A stretch of DNA of 9,037 bases from Pseudomonadota bacterium. Its GTDB lineage: Bacteria > Pseudomonadota > Alphaproteobacteria > Rhizobiales > Xanthobacteraceae. Below the pieces are notes generated by a model. That model saw only the letters and a list, made by a program, of their open reading frames with translations. It searched no databases and had not been told where the DNA came from. Location of the stretch: the NCBI GenBank assembly GCA_021779635.1, contig JAJYAH010000226.1:1-9037 (forward strand), given 5' to 3'. The translations under genes and the position numbers were made by a program. Below are positions 1 to 6,535 of the stretch, piece after piece; the stretch's first letter is position 1, and each line of letters opens with the position of its first letter.

Positions 1-1195
1 CGGCATCGATCCTCACATCTGGGAACAGGTGTTCAACTCGCAGGCCGGCGGTATTCTCGGCATGTTCAACATGTTCGCCGGCGGCGGCATTCACCGCATG
101 GCGATCTTCGCGCTGAACATCATGCCGTATATCTCGGCCTCGATCATCGTCCAGCTTCTGACCACGGTCTCGCCGCAGCTCGAAGCGCTGAAGAAGGAAG
201 GCGAGGCCGGCCGCAAGACGATGAACCAGTACACCCGTTATCTCACGGTGATCCTGGCCGCGTTCCAATCCTACGGCATCGCGGTCGGGCTCGAGGGTGC
301 CGGCAATGTCGTCGCCGATCCCGGCATGTTCTTCCGCCTTTCGACCGCGATCACGCTGACCGGCGGCACCATGTTCCTGATGTGGCTCGGCGAGCAGATC
401 ACCTCGCGCGGCATCGGCAACGGCATCTCGCTGATCATCCTGTCCGGCATCGTCGCCGAGCTGCCCTCGGCGCTCGCCAATATGCTGGAACTCGGCCGGC
501 AGGGCGCGCTGTCCACCGGACTCATTCTGATCGTCATCATCATGGCGGTCGCGGTGATCGCCTTCATCGTGTTCATGGAGCGCGCGCAGCGGCGGCTTTT
601 GATTCAGTATCCCAAGCGCCAGGTCGGCAACAAGATGTTCGAGGGCCAGTCCTCGCATCTGCCGCTCAAGCTGAATACCTCCGGCGTGATTCCCCCGATC
701 TTCGCGTCCTCGCTGCTGCTGCTGCCGACCACGGTGGCGAATTTCAACGCCGGCAGGGGCCCGGAGTGGTTTCAGTGGGTTACGACGCAGCTCGGCCATG
801 GCCGGCCGCTGTTCCTGATTCTCTATCTGGCGCTGATCGTGTTCTTCGCGTTCTTCTATACCGCGATCGTGTTCAACCCGACCGAGACCGCCGACAATCT
901 GAAAAAGCATGGCGGTTTCATTCCGGGCATTCGCCCCGGCGAGCGCACTGCCGAATACATCGATTATGTGCTTTCGCGCATCACGGTGCTGGGCGCGATT
1001 TACCTCGCCATTGTCTGCCTGATTCCCGAAATTCTGATTTCCTACGCCTCGGTGCCGTTTTACTTTGGCGGCACCTCGCTCCTGATCGTCGTCAGCGTGA
1101 CGATGGATACGGTGGCGCAGGTTCAGGGTTATCTCCTGGCCCACCAGTATGAAGGGCTGATCAGGAAGTCGAAGTTGAGGGGGCGTCGCCGCTGA
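1..1195 (+). CDS. secY: Preprotein translocase subunit SecY (5' partial)
   Basis: SecY is the channel-forming subunit of the SecYEG translocon in the inner membrane; it passes unfolded proteins from SecA or the ribosome to the periplasm or sideways into the bilayer. The reading frame is open from base 2 (first visible residues GIDPHIWEQ), so the gene enters from outside; by comparison with E. coli SecY about 43 residues including TM1 are missing. A GTG at 29 lies in frame but is internal. 397 residues are visible. Family landmarks are the MFNMFAGG plug region, the NIMPYISASIIVQLL segment of TM2, the TMFLMWLGEQIT and GIGNGIS segments, the cytosolic loop FNPTETADNLKKHGGFIPGIRPGE (split here as FNPTETADNLKK and IPGIRPGE) that contacts SecA or the ribosome, and YFGGTSLLIVV of TM10. 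The basic C-tail ends in RGRRR. Downstream adk follows after 105 nt, the usual order in alphaproteobacteria. Confidence 0.98.
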   Translation, partial: GIDPHIWEQVFNSQAGGILGMFNMFAGGGIHRMAIFALNIMPYISASIIVQLLTTVSPQLEALKKEGEAGRKTMNQYTRYLTVILAAFQSYGIAVGLEGAGNVVADPGMFFRLSTAITLTGGTMFLMWLGEQITSRGIGNGISLIILSGIVAELPSALANMLELGRQGALSTGLILIVIIMAVAVIAFIVFMERAQRRLLIQYPKRQVGNKMFEGQSSHLPLKLNTSGVIPPIFASSLLLLPTTVANFNAGRGPEWFQWVTTQLGHGRPLFLILYLALIVFFAFFYTAIVFNPTETADNLKKHGGFIPGIRPGERTAEYIDYVLSRITVLGAIYLAIVCLIPEILISYASVPFYFGGTSLLIVVSVTMDTVAQVQGYLLAHQYEGLIRKSKLRGRRR

Positions 1196-1257
1196 CGCTG
1201 GAGCCGGCGCGCGGGCGTCGCTTCGCCATCGGCGTGGGGCTGGATTTTTGCAACGAA

Positions 1258-1281
1258 AGGTGCGTGGCCAATCGCGCACCT
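1258..1281 (+). promoter_or_regulatory. Small stem-loop in the adk leader
   Basis: AGGTGCG (1258-1264) and CGCACCT (1275-1281) form a perfect 7-bp stem with a 10-nt loop. It ends a few bases before the G-run at 1285-1291 that probably serves as the adk Shine-Dalgarno sequence. No U-tract follows, so it is not an intrinsic terminator. It may affect adk translation or be chance; the stem is clear, the role is a guess. Confidence 0.35.
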
Positions 1282-1300
1282 AGCCGGGGGGCATACATTC

Positions 1301-2140
1301 ATGAGGCTGATTCTTCTGGGACCGCCGGGGTCGGGCAAGGGAACGCAGGCCCAGCGGCTGGTGCACAAGCACGGCATTGTCCAGCTCTCCACCGGGGAAA
1401 TGCTGCGCGCCGCGGTGGCGGCTCAGACGCCGATTGGCATCCAGGCCCAGGGCATCATGGCGAGCGGCGGACTGGTGCCGGACGAAATCGTGATCCAAAT
1501 CATTTCCGACCGCATGGATCAGCCGGATGCGGCAAAGGGTTTCATTCTTGACGGTTTTCCGCGCACGGTGCCGCAGGCCGAGGCGCTGGACGAGCTCTTG
1601 AAGAAGAAGCACATCAAGCTCGACGCCGTGGTCGAGCTTCGCGTCAACGAAAGCGCGTTGCTACAGCGGGTTGAAACCCGGGTCGCGGAAATGCGGGCGC
1701 GCGGCGAGGAGGTGCGGATCGACGACACCCCGGAAGTGCTGACGAAGCGGCTGGCGAGCTACCGTTCGCTGACCGAGCCGCTGATTCATTATTACTCGGA
1801 ACGGCGCAAGCTGCTGACCGTCGATGGCATGATGACCATCGAACACGTCACGCGGGAAATTAACCGCATCCTGGCAGCGATCGGGGCCGTGGAGGCCAAA
1901 GCCGCCAAAAAGGCCGCCAAGGCCGCCGCTGGAAGGGCGTCCAAACCGGCGAGCAAACGCGCTGGAGCTTCCCGGAAGACCGCGAGGAAGACGGTCAAGA
2001 CCGCCCGCAAGGCCGGCAAATCGGCTGCCAAGGCGGTGAAAAAGCCGTCCCGGAAGGTTCCGGCGAGTTCCAGGGTCCGTGCCGTCGGGAAGGTCGGGAA
2101 AAGCGTCAAAAAGGTCACGAAAAAGCGAGCTAAAGCATAG
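1301..2140 (+). CDS. adk: Adenylate kinase with histone H1-like basic C-terminal tail
   Basis: Cytosolic adenylate kinase catalyses ATP + AMP = 2 ADP. Residues 1-191 are a complete enzyme: P-loop GPPGSGKGT at 7-15, AMP-binding STGEMLRA at 30-37, DGFPRT at 84-89 with the AMP-contacting Arg88, a short LID of the type lacking the long insert, then RIDDTPE and TEPLIHYY. Numbering matches E. coli Adk up to the LID; position 33 is Glu where E. coli has Asp. Residues 198-279 form an added tail of 82 residues made mostly of Lys, Ala, Arg, Ser and Val with 31 Lys/Arg and a single acidic residue, resembling histone H1/Hc1 tails, predicted disordered. The tail brings the protein to 279 residues against about 190-220 for the family. 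ATG at 1301 follows a G-run; secY lies 105 nt upstream. The kinase call is certain; nucleic-acid or ribosome binding by the tail is inference. Confidence 0.97.
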   Translation: MRLILLGPPGSGKGTQAQRLVHKHGIVQLSTGEMLRAAVAAQTPIGIQAQGIMASGGLVPDEIVIQIISDRMDQPDAAKGFILDGFPRTVPQAEALDELLKKKHIKLDAVVELRVNESALLQRVETRVAEMRARGEEVRIDDTPEVLTKRLASYRSLTEPLIHYYSERRKLLTVDGMMTIEHVTREINRILAAIGAVEAKAAKKAAKAAAGRASKPASKRAGASRKTARKTVKTARKAGKSAAKAVKKPSRKVPASSRVRAVGKVGKSVKKVTKKRAKA

Positions 2141-2146
2141 AGACGG

Positions 2147-2176
2147 TTGACGAAACGAAGTTGAATCCTTTAATAA
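2147..2176 (+). promoter_or_regulatory. Candidate sigma-70 promoter for rpsM-rpsK-rpoA-rplQ
   Basis: TTGACG (2147-2152) matches the -35 consensus at five of six bases. TAATAA (2171-2176, spacing 18) or TTAATA (2170-2175, spacing 17) is a fair -10. The site begins seven bases after the adk stop codon. Transcription would start near 2183, giving a leader of about 140 nt before rpsM. The AT-rich patch stands out from the GC-rich surroundings. Activity is inferred, not shown. Confidence 0.55.
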
Positions 2177-2236
2177 GACCCGTATCCAGTCGGATAGTTT
2201 TCAGACGATGCCGGGCCCCGGGGAATCCAAGGGGAA

Positions 2237-2269
2237 GGGCGTCGTGTTCGCGTTTGCGGACACCTGCCC
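2237..2269 (+). promoter_or_regulatory. Stable leader hairpin upstream of rpsM
   Basis: GTGTTCGC (2244-2251) pairs with GCGGACAC (2256-2263) as eight base pairs (one G-U) around a GTTT loop, and GGGC (2237-2240) with GCCC (2266-2269) extends the stem past a small internal loop. It ends 40 nt before the rpsM Shine-Dalgarno sequence and has no U-tract, so it is not a terminator. In E. coli the same position upstream of rpsM is the S4 autoregulatory site, but rpsD is not in this cluster. A leader function here is inference. Confidence 0.4.
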
Positions 2270-2322
2270 GAAACAGCTAAAACCAGCCGGTCCGCGAGGG
2301 ATCGGCGACAGGAGAGAAGTCC

Positions 2323-2691
2323 GTGGCCCGTATTGCCGGCGTGAATATTCCGACCAACAAGCGCGTCCTGATCGCGCTCCAGTACATCCATGGTATCGGC
2401 CAGAAGAATGCCGCCGAGATCATGGAGAAGGTAAAGATTCCCGATGACCGCCGTGTGTCGCAACTGAGCGACCAGGAAGTGCTGCAAATCCGCGAAGTCA
2501 TCGACCGCGATTATCTGGTCGAAGGCGATTTGCGCCGCGAGACCGGCATGAACATCAAGCGTCTGATGGACCTCGGCTGCTATCGCGGCCTGCGTCATCG
2601 CCGCGGCTTGCCCGTGCGTGGTCAGCGCACCCATACCAACGCGCGCACGCGCAAGGGGCCGGCCAAGTCCATCGCCGGCAAGAAGAAGTAA
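2323..2691 (+). CDS. rpsM: 30S ribosomal protein S13
   Basis: S13 sits in the head of the 30S subunit, binds 16S rRNA, contacts the P-site tRNA and forms bridges to the 50S subunit. The 122-residue product begins [10 protein letters not shown], has the helix-hairpin-helix part with [10 protein letters not shown] (21-30), and the C-terminal signature [15 protein letters not shown] (89-103) followed by a basic tail ending in KKK that reaches the tRNA. Length is normal for the family. The start is a GTG, chosen because AGGAGAG at 2310-2316 lies six bases upstream and because the family begins MARIAGV. It is the first gene after the candidate promoter at 2147, and rpsK follows after 122 nt that contain a palindromic repeat. 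Confidence 0.98.
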   Translation: MARIAGVNIPTNKRVLIALQYIHGIGQKNAAEIMEKVKIPDDRRVSQLSDQEVLQIREVIDRDYLVEGDLRRETGMNIKRLMDLGCYRGLRHRRGLPVRGQRTHTNARTRKGPAKSIAGKKK

Positions 2692-2751
2692 GCGAGCGAA
2701 TAGCCAATAGAGAGTGGCGAATCGTTTCCATTCGCTACTCGCCATTCGCTA
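2692..2751. repeat. Intergenic hairpin repeat, family A copy 1 (rpsM-rpsK)
   Basis: An imperfect inverted repeat fills the space right after the rpsM stop codon. AGCGAATAGCCAATAG (2695-2710) is complementary, with three mismatches, to CTACTCGCCATTCGCT (2735-2750); inner arms GCGAAT (2717-2722) and ATTCGC (2730-2735) close a 7-nt loop. ACTCGCCATTCGCTA (2737-2751) recurs exactly at 4397-4411 after rpoA. CTGGCATT occurs twice just downstream (2752-2759 and 2773-2780). Transcribed, it would form a long hairpin at the 3' end of the rpsM cistron. I recognise this GCGAAT-based type from Bradyrhizobium intergenic regions, from memory only. Confidence 0.7.
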
Positions 2752-2799
2752 CTGGCATTTTAGGTGTAGCCGCTGGCATTACGGCGGCGTTGAGACCGT

Positions 2800-2807
2800 A
2801 GGAAAGG
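2800..2807 (+). promoter_or_regulatory. Ribosome binding site deciding the rpsK start
   Basis: AGGAAAGG ends six bases before the ATG at 2814. The in-frame TTG at 2808 directly abuts it and would leave no spacing, so 2814 is the start. Confidence 0.75.
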
Positions 2808-2813
2808 TTGATA

Positions 2814-3203
2814 ATGGGCAAGGAAGCCACACGCGTCCGTCGCCGTGAGCGCAAGAACATTGCATCCGGAGTCGCGCACGTGAATTCGTCGTTTAACAAT
2901 ACCACCATCACCATCACCGACGCGCAGGGCAACACCATTGCCTGGTCGTCGGCGGGTACGATGGGCTTCAAGGGTTCGCGCAAGTCGACCCCCTATGCCG
3001 CGCAGGTCGCGGCCGAGGACGTCTCCAAGAAGGCGCAGGAACACGGCATGCGCACGCTGGAGGTCGAAGTGGCCGGTCCGGGTTCGGGCCGCGAGTCGGC
3101 GCTTCGCGCGCTGCAGGCTGCGGGCTTCACCGTCACCTCGATCCGCGACGTGACGACGATCCCCCACAATGGCTGCCGTCCGCGCAAGCGCCGGCGGGTT
3201 TGA
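2814..3203 (+). CDS. rpsK: 30S ribosomal protein S11
   Basis: S11 binds the platform of the 30S subunit next to the 3' major domain of 16S rRNA and helps shape the Shine-Dalgarno/anti-Shine-Dalgarno channel at the mRNA exit. The 129-residue product has the family features HVNSSFNNT (22-30), the [14 protein letters not shown] stretch (51-64), the signature [15 protein letters not shown] (86-100) and [18 protein letters not shown] (112-129) at the C-terminus. The start [15 protein letters not shown] matches alphaproteobacterial S11; an upstream TTG would add two residues (MI) and is disfavoured by the ribosome binding site. rpoA follows after 113 nt without the rpsD gene found there in gammaproteobacteria. 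Confidence 0.98.
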   Translation: MGKEATRVRRRERKNIASGVAHVNSSFNNTTITITDAQGNTIAWSSAGTMGFKGSRKSTPYAAQVAAEDVSKKAQEHGMRTLEVEVAGPGSGRESALRALQAAGFTVTSIRDVTTIPHNGCRPRKRRRV

Positions 3204-3286
3204 TTTTTTTCGACCGCGGGCGGCCCGGCCGCCTGCGATGACTATTGCGATGTATGTGACGCGGACAGATCCGCGATCTCCAACGC

Positions 3287-3312
3287 CAGTGATTTGGACG
3301 TCAAATCGACTG
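3287..3312 (+). promoter_or_regulatory. Inverted repeat at the rpoA translation start
   Basis: CAGT-GATTT (3287-3295) and AAATC-g-ACTG (3303-3312) pair over nine positions with one bulged G, around a GGACGTC loop whose core GACGTC is itself palindromic. The structure ends four bases before the rpoA ATG and occupies the place where a Shine-Dalgarno sequence should be; none is visible. It could control rpoA translation or serve as a standby site. The pairing is seen; the function is inferred. Confidence 0.4.
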
Positions 3313-3316
3313 GCCA

Positions 3317-4348
3317 ATGGGTGAAACAGTGACGATCCAGAAAAATTGGCAAGAACTTATCAGGCCGAACAAGCTCCATGTAACTCCGGGCACGGACCCG
3401 ACCCGTTTTGCAACCCTGGTCGCCGAACCGCTCGAGCGCGGCTTTGGTCAGACCCTCGGCAATGCGCTGCGCCGCATCCTGCTGTCGTCGCTGCAGGGTG
3501 CTGCGGTGCAGTCGGTGCACATTGACGGCGTGCTGCACGAATTCTCCTCGATCGCGGGCGTTCGCGAGGACGTCACCGACATCGTGCTGAACATCAAGGA
3601 TATCTCGATCAAGATGCAGGGCGAAGGCCCCAAGCGCATGGTCGTGAAGAAGCAGGGCCCGGGCGCCGTAACCGCCGGCGACATCCAGACCGTCGGCGAT
3701 GTCACCGTGCTCAATCCGGACCTGCAGATCTGCACCCTGGACGAGGGCGCGGAAATCCGCATGGAGTTCACGGTCGCCGCCGGCAAGGGCTACGTCGCCG
3801 CCGAGCGCAACCGTCCCGAAGACGCGCCGATCGGCCTGATCCCGGTCGACAGCCTGTTCTCTCCGGTGCGCAAGGTTTCCTACAAGGTCGAGAATACCCG
3901 CGAGGGCCAGATCCTCGATTACGACAAGCTGACCATGACCATCGAGACCAACGGCGCGATCAGCCCGGATGACGCGGTGGCCTATGCCGCGCGGATCCTG
4001 CAGGATCAGCTCAACGTGTTCGTCAACTTCGAAGAGCCGCGCAAGGAAGTCACCCAGGAGGTCATTCCCGATCTCGCCTTCAACCCGGCCTTCCTCAAGA
4101 AGGTCGACGAGCTCGAATTGTCGGTGCGTTCGGCGAACTGCCTGAAGAACGACAACATCGTCTACATCGGCGACCTCGTGCAGAAGTCGGAAGCGGAAAT
4201 GCTCCGTACCCCGAACTTCGGCCGCAAGTCGCTGAACGAGATCAAGGAAGTGCTGGCCCAGATGGGGCTTCATCTTGGCATGGAAGTGCCGGGCTGGCCG
4301 CCGGAGAATATCGACGAGCTCGCCAAGCGCTTCGAAGACCACTACTGA
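3317..4348 (+). CDS. rpoA: DNA-directed RNA polymerase subunit alpha
   Basis: The alpha dimer nucleates assembly of the RNA polymerase core; its C-terminal domain binds UP elements and activators. The 343-residue product is full length. The N-terminal domain carries the assembly motif [20 protein letters not shown] and [13 protein letters not shown], and the insert domain spans the middle; after a linker near 235-255 the C-terminal domain begins, with VRSANC at 270-275 (Arg271 equals DNA-contacting Arg265 of E. coli) and [14 protein letters not shown] forming the helices that meet DNA. The end [17 protein letters not shown] is typical of Bradyrhizobium as I remember it. The ATG at 3317 ([15 protein letters not shown]) has no clear Shine-Dalgarno; an in-frame GTG at 3329 is an alternative start that would drop four residues. 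rplQ follows after 143 nt. Confidence 0.98.
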   Translation: MGETVTIQKNWQELIRPNKLHVTPGTDPTRFATLVAEPLERGFGQTLGNALRRILLSSLQGAAVQSVHIDGVLHEFSSIAGVREDVTDIVLNIKDISIKMQGEGPKRMVVKKQGPGAVTAGDIQTVGDVTVLNPDLQICTLDEGAEIRMEFTVAAGKGYVAAERNRPEDAPIGLIPVDSLFSPVRKVSYKVENTREGQILDYDKLTMTIETNGAISPDDAVAYAARILQDQLNVFVNFEEPRKEVTQEVIPDLAFNPAFLKKVDELELSVRSANCLKNDNIVYIGDLVQKSEAEMLRTPNFGRKSLNEIKEVLAQMGLHLGMEVPGWPPENIDELAKRFEDHY

Positions 4349-4411
4349 GCGAATCGCGAATGGGGCGTAGCGAATGGTTCTATTCGCTGTTTCGCCACTC
4401 GCCATTCGCTA
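4348..4411. repeat. Intergenic hairpin repeat, family A copy 2 (rpoA-rplQ)
   Basis: This inverted repeat starts on the last base of the rpoA stop codon. AGCGAATCGCGAATGG (4348-4363) pairs with most of CCACTCGCCATTCGCT (4395-4410), and the inner arms AGCGAAT (4369-4375) and ATTCGCT (4382-4388) are perfect with a 6-nt loop. It shares the exact 15-mer ACTCGCCATTCGCTA with the copy after rpsM. No U-run follows, so it is not a classical terminator; a role in mRNA 3'-end protection or processing between rpoA and rplQ is possible by analogy with enterobacterial REP elements. Confidence 0.7.
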
Positions 4412-4491
4412 TCTTGGGCGAACGCAGGCGGCCCACCTGAGCAACGTGTCCGACGAGCCGTCGCGACCGAACAAGTATTGAGGAATATACC

Positions 4492-4908
4492 ATGCGTCAC
4501 GGCAAGGTTCATCGGAAGCTCAACCGCACCGCCGAGCATCGGCGCGCGATGTTCGCCAATATGGCTGCTGCGTTGATCAAGCACGAGCAGATCGTCACCA
4601 CGCTGCCGAAGGCCAAGGAGCTGCGCCCCATCGTGGAGAAGCTGGTCACGCTCGGCAAGAAGGGCGGTCTCGCCATGCGCCGTCAGGCGATCAGCGAGAT
4701 GCGCGACCAGGATCAGGTTCGCAAGCTGTTCGATGTGCTCGCCACCCGCTACAAGGACCGGCACGGCGGCTATACCCGCATCATCAAGGCCGGCTTTCGC
4801 TATGGCGACAACGCGCCGATGGCGGTGATCGAATTCGTCGACCGCGATGTCGATGCCAAGGGCCTCGATTCCGGCCCGGTGCAGGAAAAGGCCGCTGACG
4901 CGGCCTGA
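4492..4908 (+). CDS. rplQ: 50S ribosomal protein L17
   Basis: L17 is a 50S protein at the solvent side near the exit tunnel, binding 23S rRNA. The 138-residue product begins [17 protein letters not shown] and keeps the family core [22 protein letters not shown] (as [13 protein letters not shown] and [13 protein letters not shown]), [11 protein letters not shown] and the [20 protein letters not shown] segment. The tail after about residue 125 is a short Ala/Asp-rich extension common in alphaproteobacteria. GAGGA at 4480-4484 lies seven bases before the ATG. It is the last gene of the ribosomal cluster; a strong terminator follows 23 nt after the stop. Confidence 0.98.
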   Translation: MRHGKVHRKLNRTAEHRRAMFANMAAALIKHEQIVTTLPKAKELRPIVEKLVTLGKKGGLAMRRQAISEMRDQDQVRKLFDVLATRYKDRHGGYTRIIKAGFRYGDNAPMAVIEFVDRDVDAKGLDSGPVQEKAADAA

Positions 4909-4931
4909 CGATCGTCGAGCTATCCTGCGAG

Positions 4932-4958
4932 AAGCGGCGCCTGGTGCGCCGCTTTTTT
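4932..4958 (+). terminator. Intrinsic terminator of the ribosomal protein operon
   Basis: AAGCGGCGC (4932-4940) and GCGCCGCTT (4946-4954) form a perfect GC-rich 9-bp stem with a CTGGT loop, followed by T at 4953-4958. A partial second copy of its tail is seen downstream: GCTTTTTTATTGGGCCCA (4951-4968) resembles GCTTTTTATTGAACCCA (4972-4988). Confidence 0.93.
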
Positions 4959-5048
4959 ATTGGGCCCAGGCGCTTTTTATTGAACCCATGCCATGCGCCG
5001 ACTGCGATTGCAGTTACGCGCGCCGCTCCCGATATCCCTGTCATCGCT

Positions 5049-5092
5049 ATAGAGCCTTCCGTTCCGATTGAAATCGGAACGCAAGGCTCTAT
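5049..5092. repeat. Near-perfect 21-bp inverted repeat (left half of composite element B1)
   Basis: The arms at 5049-5069 (ATAGAGCCTTCCGTTCC then GATT) and 5072-5092 are complementary at 20 of 21 positions with a 2-nt centre, so it could extrude as a cruciform or fold as a hairpin. Only weak T-tracts follow. From memory, such a palindrome followed by the GACGCGTTTTCTTC motif is a common compound repeat in Bradyrhizobium intergenic DNA; here the two parts touch. It lies about 75 nt upstream of the SDR gene. Confidence 0.75.
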
Positions 5093-5152
5093 TTCCTTGT
5101 TTTGACGCGTTTTCTTCACGCGAACCGGCGCCCACTTCGCTGGAAAACGCTC
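5093..5152. repeat. GCGTTTTC...GAAAACGC repeat, family B copy 1
   Basis: GCGTTTTC (5107-5114) and GAAAACGC (5143-5150) are perfect inverted ends of a small palindromic element. TTTGACGCGTTTTCTTC (5101-5117) recurs exactly at 7749-7765, and CGCGAACCGG, CCCAC, TTCGCT and GAAAACGCTC recur in the same order in that copy. The element ends four bases before the Shine-Dalgarno sequence of the SDR gene, so it forms much of that gene's leader. Apparent ORFs through it on either strand are not genes. Confidence 0.8.
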
Positions 5153-5167
5153 TAATGGAGACATCAC

Positions 5168-5962
5168 ATGAAAATCGATCTTTCGGGAAAGACCGCCCTG
5201 GTGACGGGCTCGACCACCGGCATTGGTCATGCGATCGCCAGGGGCCTCGCCGCGGCGGGCGCGACCGTCACGGTCAATGGCCGCACCCAGGCCAAGGTCG
5301 ACGCCGCGATTGCTTCGGTGACCAAGGCCGTGCCCGGAGCCAAGATCCGGGGCGTCGCCGCCGATGTCTCGACGGTGGTCGGATGCAAGACGGTGATGAT
5401 GGTGCTGCCGGATGTCGATATCCTGATCAACAATGCCGGGATTTTCGAACCCAAGGGGTTCTTCGATATCCCCGACGACGACTGGACGCGCTTCTTCGAG
5501 GTCAACGTGATGTCGGGCGTGCGCCTGTCACGCGCCTACCTGCCGGGGATGCTGAAGCGCAACTGGGGTCGCATCGTCTTCATCTCCTCGGAATCTGCAC
5601 TGAACATCCCGAAGGAAATGATTCATTACGGCGTCTCCAAGACCGCGCAGCTTGCGGTGTCGCGGGGCCTTGCCGAGATGACGCGCGGCACCGCCGTAAC
5701 CGTCAATTCGGTGCTGCCGGGACCGACGATGTCGGAGGGCGTGGAAACCTTCGTGAAGGGTCTCGCCAGGCAAAACGGCCAGTCGGTTGAGGAGGCGGCC
5801 TCGGTATTCGTCAAGCAATTTCGTCCGACCTCGCTGCTGCAACGCTTTGCCACCGTCGAGGAGATTGCCAATATGGTGGTCTATGTCTCCTCGAAGGAGG
5901 CTTCGGCGACCAACGGCGCAGCCCTTCGCGTCGAGGGCGGCATCGTCCAGACCATCGCCTGA
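5168..5962 (+). CDS. SDR-family NAD(P)-dependent oxidoreductase
   Basis: This is a classical short-chain dehydrogenase/reductase of 264 residues, cytosolic, using NAD(P)H on an unknown alcohol/ketone substrate. Visible motifs are the Rossmann TGSTTGIG (13-20), Arg39 after the second strand (favouring NADPH), Asp66-Val67, NNAG (88-91), Asn113, and the catalytic Ser141, Tyr154 and Lys158 (YxxxK). The C-terminal part ends in the usual GAALRVEGGIV strand. GGAG at 5157-5160 sits seven bases before the ATG. The deaminase gene starts 17 nt after the stop, which suggests co-transcription. Its promoter is not obvious, since palindromic repeats fill the space back to the rplQ terminator. No substrate can be named from sequence; the fabG-like fold alone is not enough to call it a fatty acid enzyme. 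Confidence 0.92.
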   Translation: MKIDLSGKTALVTGSTTGIGHAIARGLAAAGATVTVNGRTQAKVDAAIASVTKAVPGAKIRGVAADVSTVVGCKTVMMVLPDVDILINNAGIFEPKGFFDIPDDDWTRFFEVNVMSGVRLSRAYLPGMLKRNWGRIVFISSESALNIPKEMIHYGVSKTAQLAVSRGLAEMTRGTAVTVNSVLPGPTMSEGVETFVKGLARQNGQSVEEAASVFVKQFRPTSLLQRFATVEEIANMVVYVSSKEASATNGAALRVEGGIVQTIA

Positions 5963-5979
5963 GGCACGGGATCAGTTAG

Positions 5980-6444
5980 ATGACGGACGTCCATATGCGT
6001 CGAGCGATCGAGCTTTCCTGCGAATCCGTACAACAGGGAGGCGGTCCATTTGGAGCCGTCGTCGTCCTGGACGGTCGCGTGCTTGGGGAAGGAACAAACC
6101 GGGTCGTGCCGGACGGTGACCCGACCGCACACGCCGAAATCAACGCGATCCGAAGCGCGTGCCGGTCGCAAGGCGGCCATTCGTTGCAAGGAGCTATCAT
6201 CTATACGAGCTGTGAGCCTTGCCCGATGTGCCTCGGCGCCATTTGGTGGGCGAGGATATCTCGCATCGTCTTCGCCAATAGCCGCGACGCTGCTGCAGAT
6301 ATCGGCTTTGACGATGCCGCACTCTACCGGGAGGCAAGCGCGCCTCTCGAAGATCGAAAAATAAGGATCGAGCAAAGCGGCGATGTCGACGCGAAAGAAG
6401 TATTCGAGGCATGGACGCGAAAGGCCGACAAAGTCTCGTATTGA
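5980..6444 (+). CDS. guaD: Nucleobase deaminase of the CDA fold, probable guanine deaminase
   Basis: A zinc-dependent deaminase of the cytidine deaminase superfamily, 154 residues. The zinc site is HAE at 51-53 (His51 ligand, Glu53 proton shuttle) and PCPMC at 80-84 (Cys81, Cys84). It resembles Bacillus subtilis GuaD closely: GGPFGAVVV, DPTAHAE, YTSCEPCPMCLGAI, and GFDD with Asp112 in the place of the second catalytic residue Asp114. It also ends in a tyrosine (Y154) at the place of GuaD Tyr156, which reaches the neighbouring subunit's active site. It would turn guanine into xanthine plus ammonia for purine salvage or nitrogen supply. Related proteins also deaminate ammeline or cytosine, so the substrate is probable, not certain. 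The Shine-Dalgarno is weak; the close SDR gene suggests translational coupling. It uses AGG, CGA and ATA codons that the ribosomal genes avoid. Confidence 0.85.
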   Translation: MTDVHMRRAIELSCESVQQGGGPFGAVVVLDGRVLGEGTNRVVPDGDPTAHAEINAIRSACRSQGGHSLQGAIIYTSCEPCPMCLGAIWWARISRIVFANSRDAAADIGFDDAALYREASAPLEDRKIRIEQSGDVDAKEVFEAWTRKADKVSY

Positions 6445-6535
6445 ATGATTTTGGCGGGAGGGTGTGCGTGCTCTTGGCGATGAAGCCGGAGCGTGATGAG
6501 ATCGAGTTGGTATTAGTGACGATGACGGAAACGCG

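Noticed and set aside
382..1152. Open frame of 256 codons on the + strand inside secY
   Set aside because: Out-of-frame shadow in high-GC DNA, rich in Arg, Ala and His with no domain; SecY accounts for the region.
2208..2447. Open frame of 79 codons starting in the rpsM leader
   Set aside because: It overlaps the start of rpsM in another frame, shows no recognisable domain and covers the leader hairpin; the rpsM frame explains the DNA.
3204..3236. T-run followed by a GC-rich palindrome after rpsK as a terminator
   Set aside because: The T-run comes before the hairpin on the + strand, the wrong order for intrinsic termination, and rpoA must be transcribed downstream.
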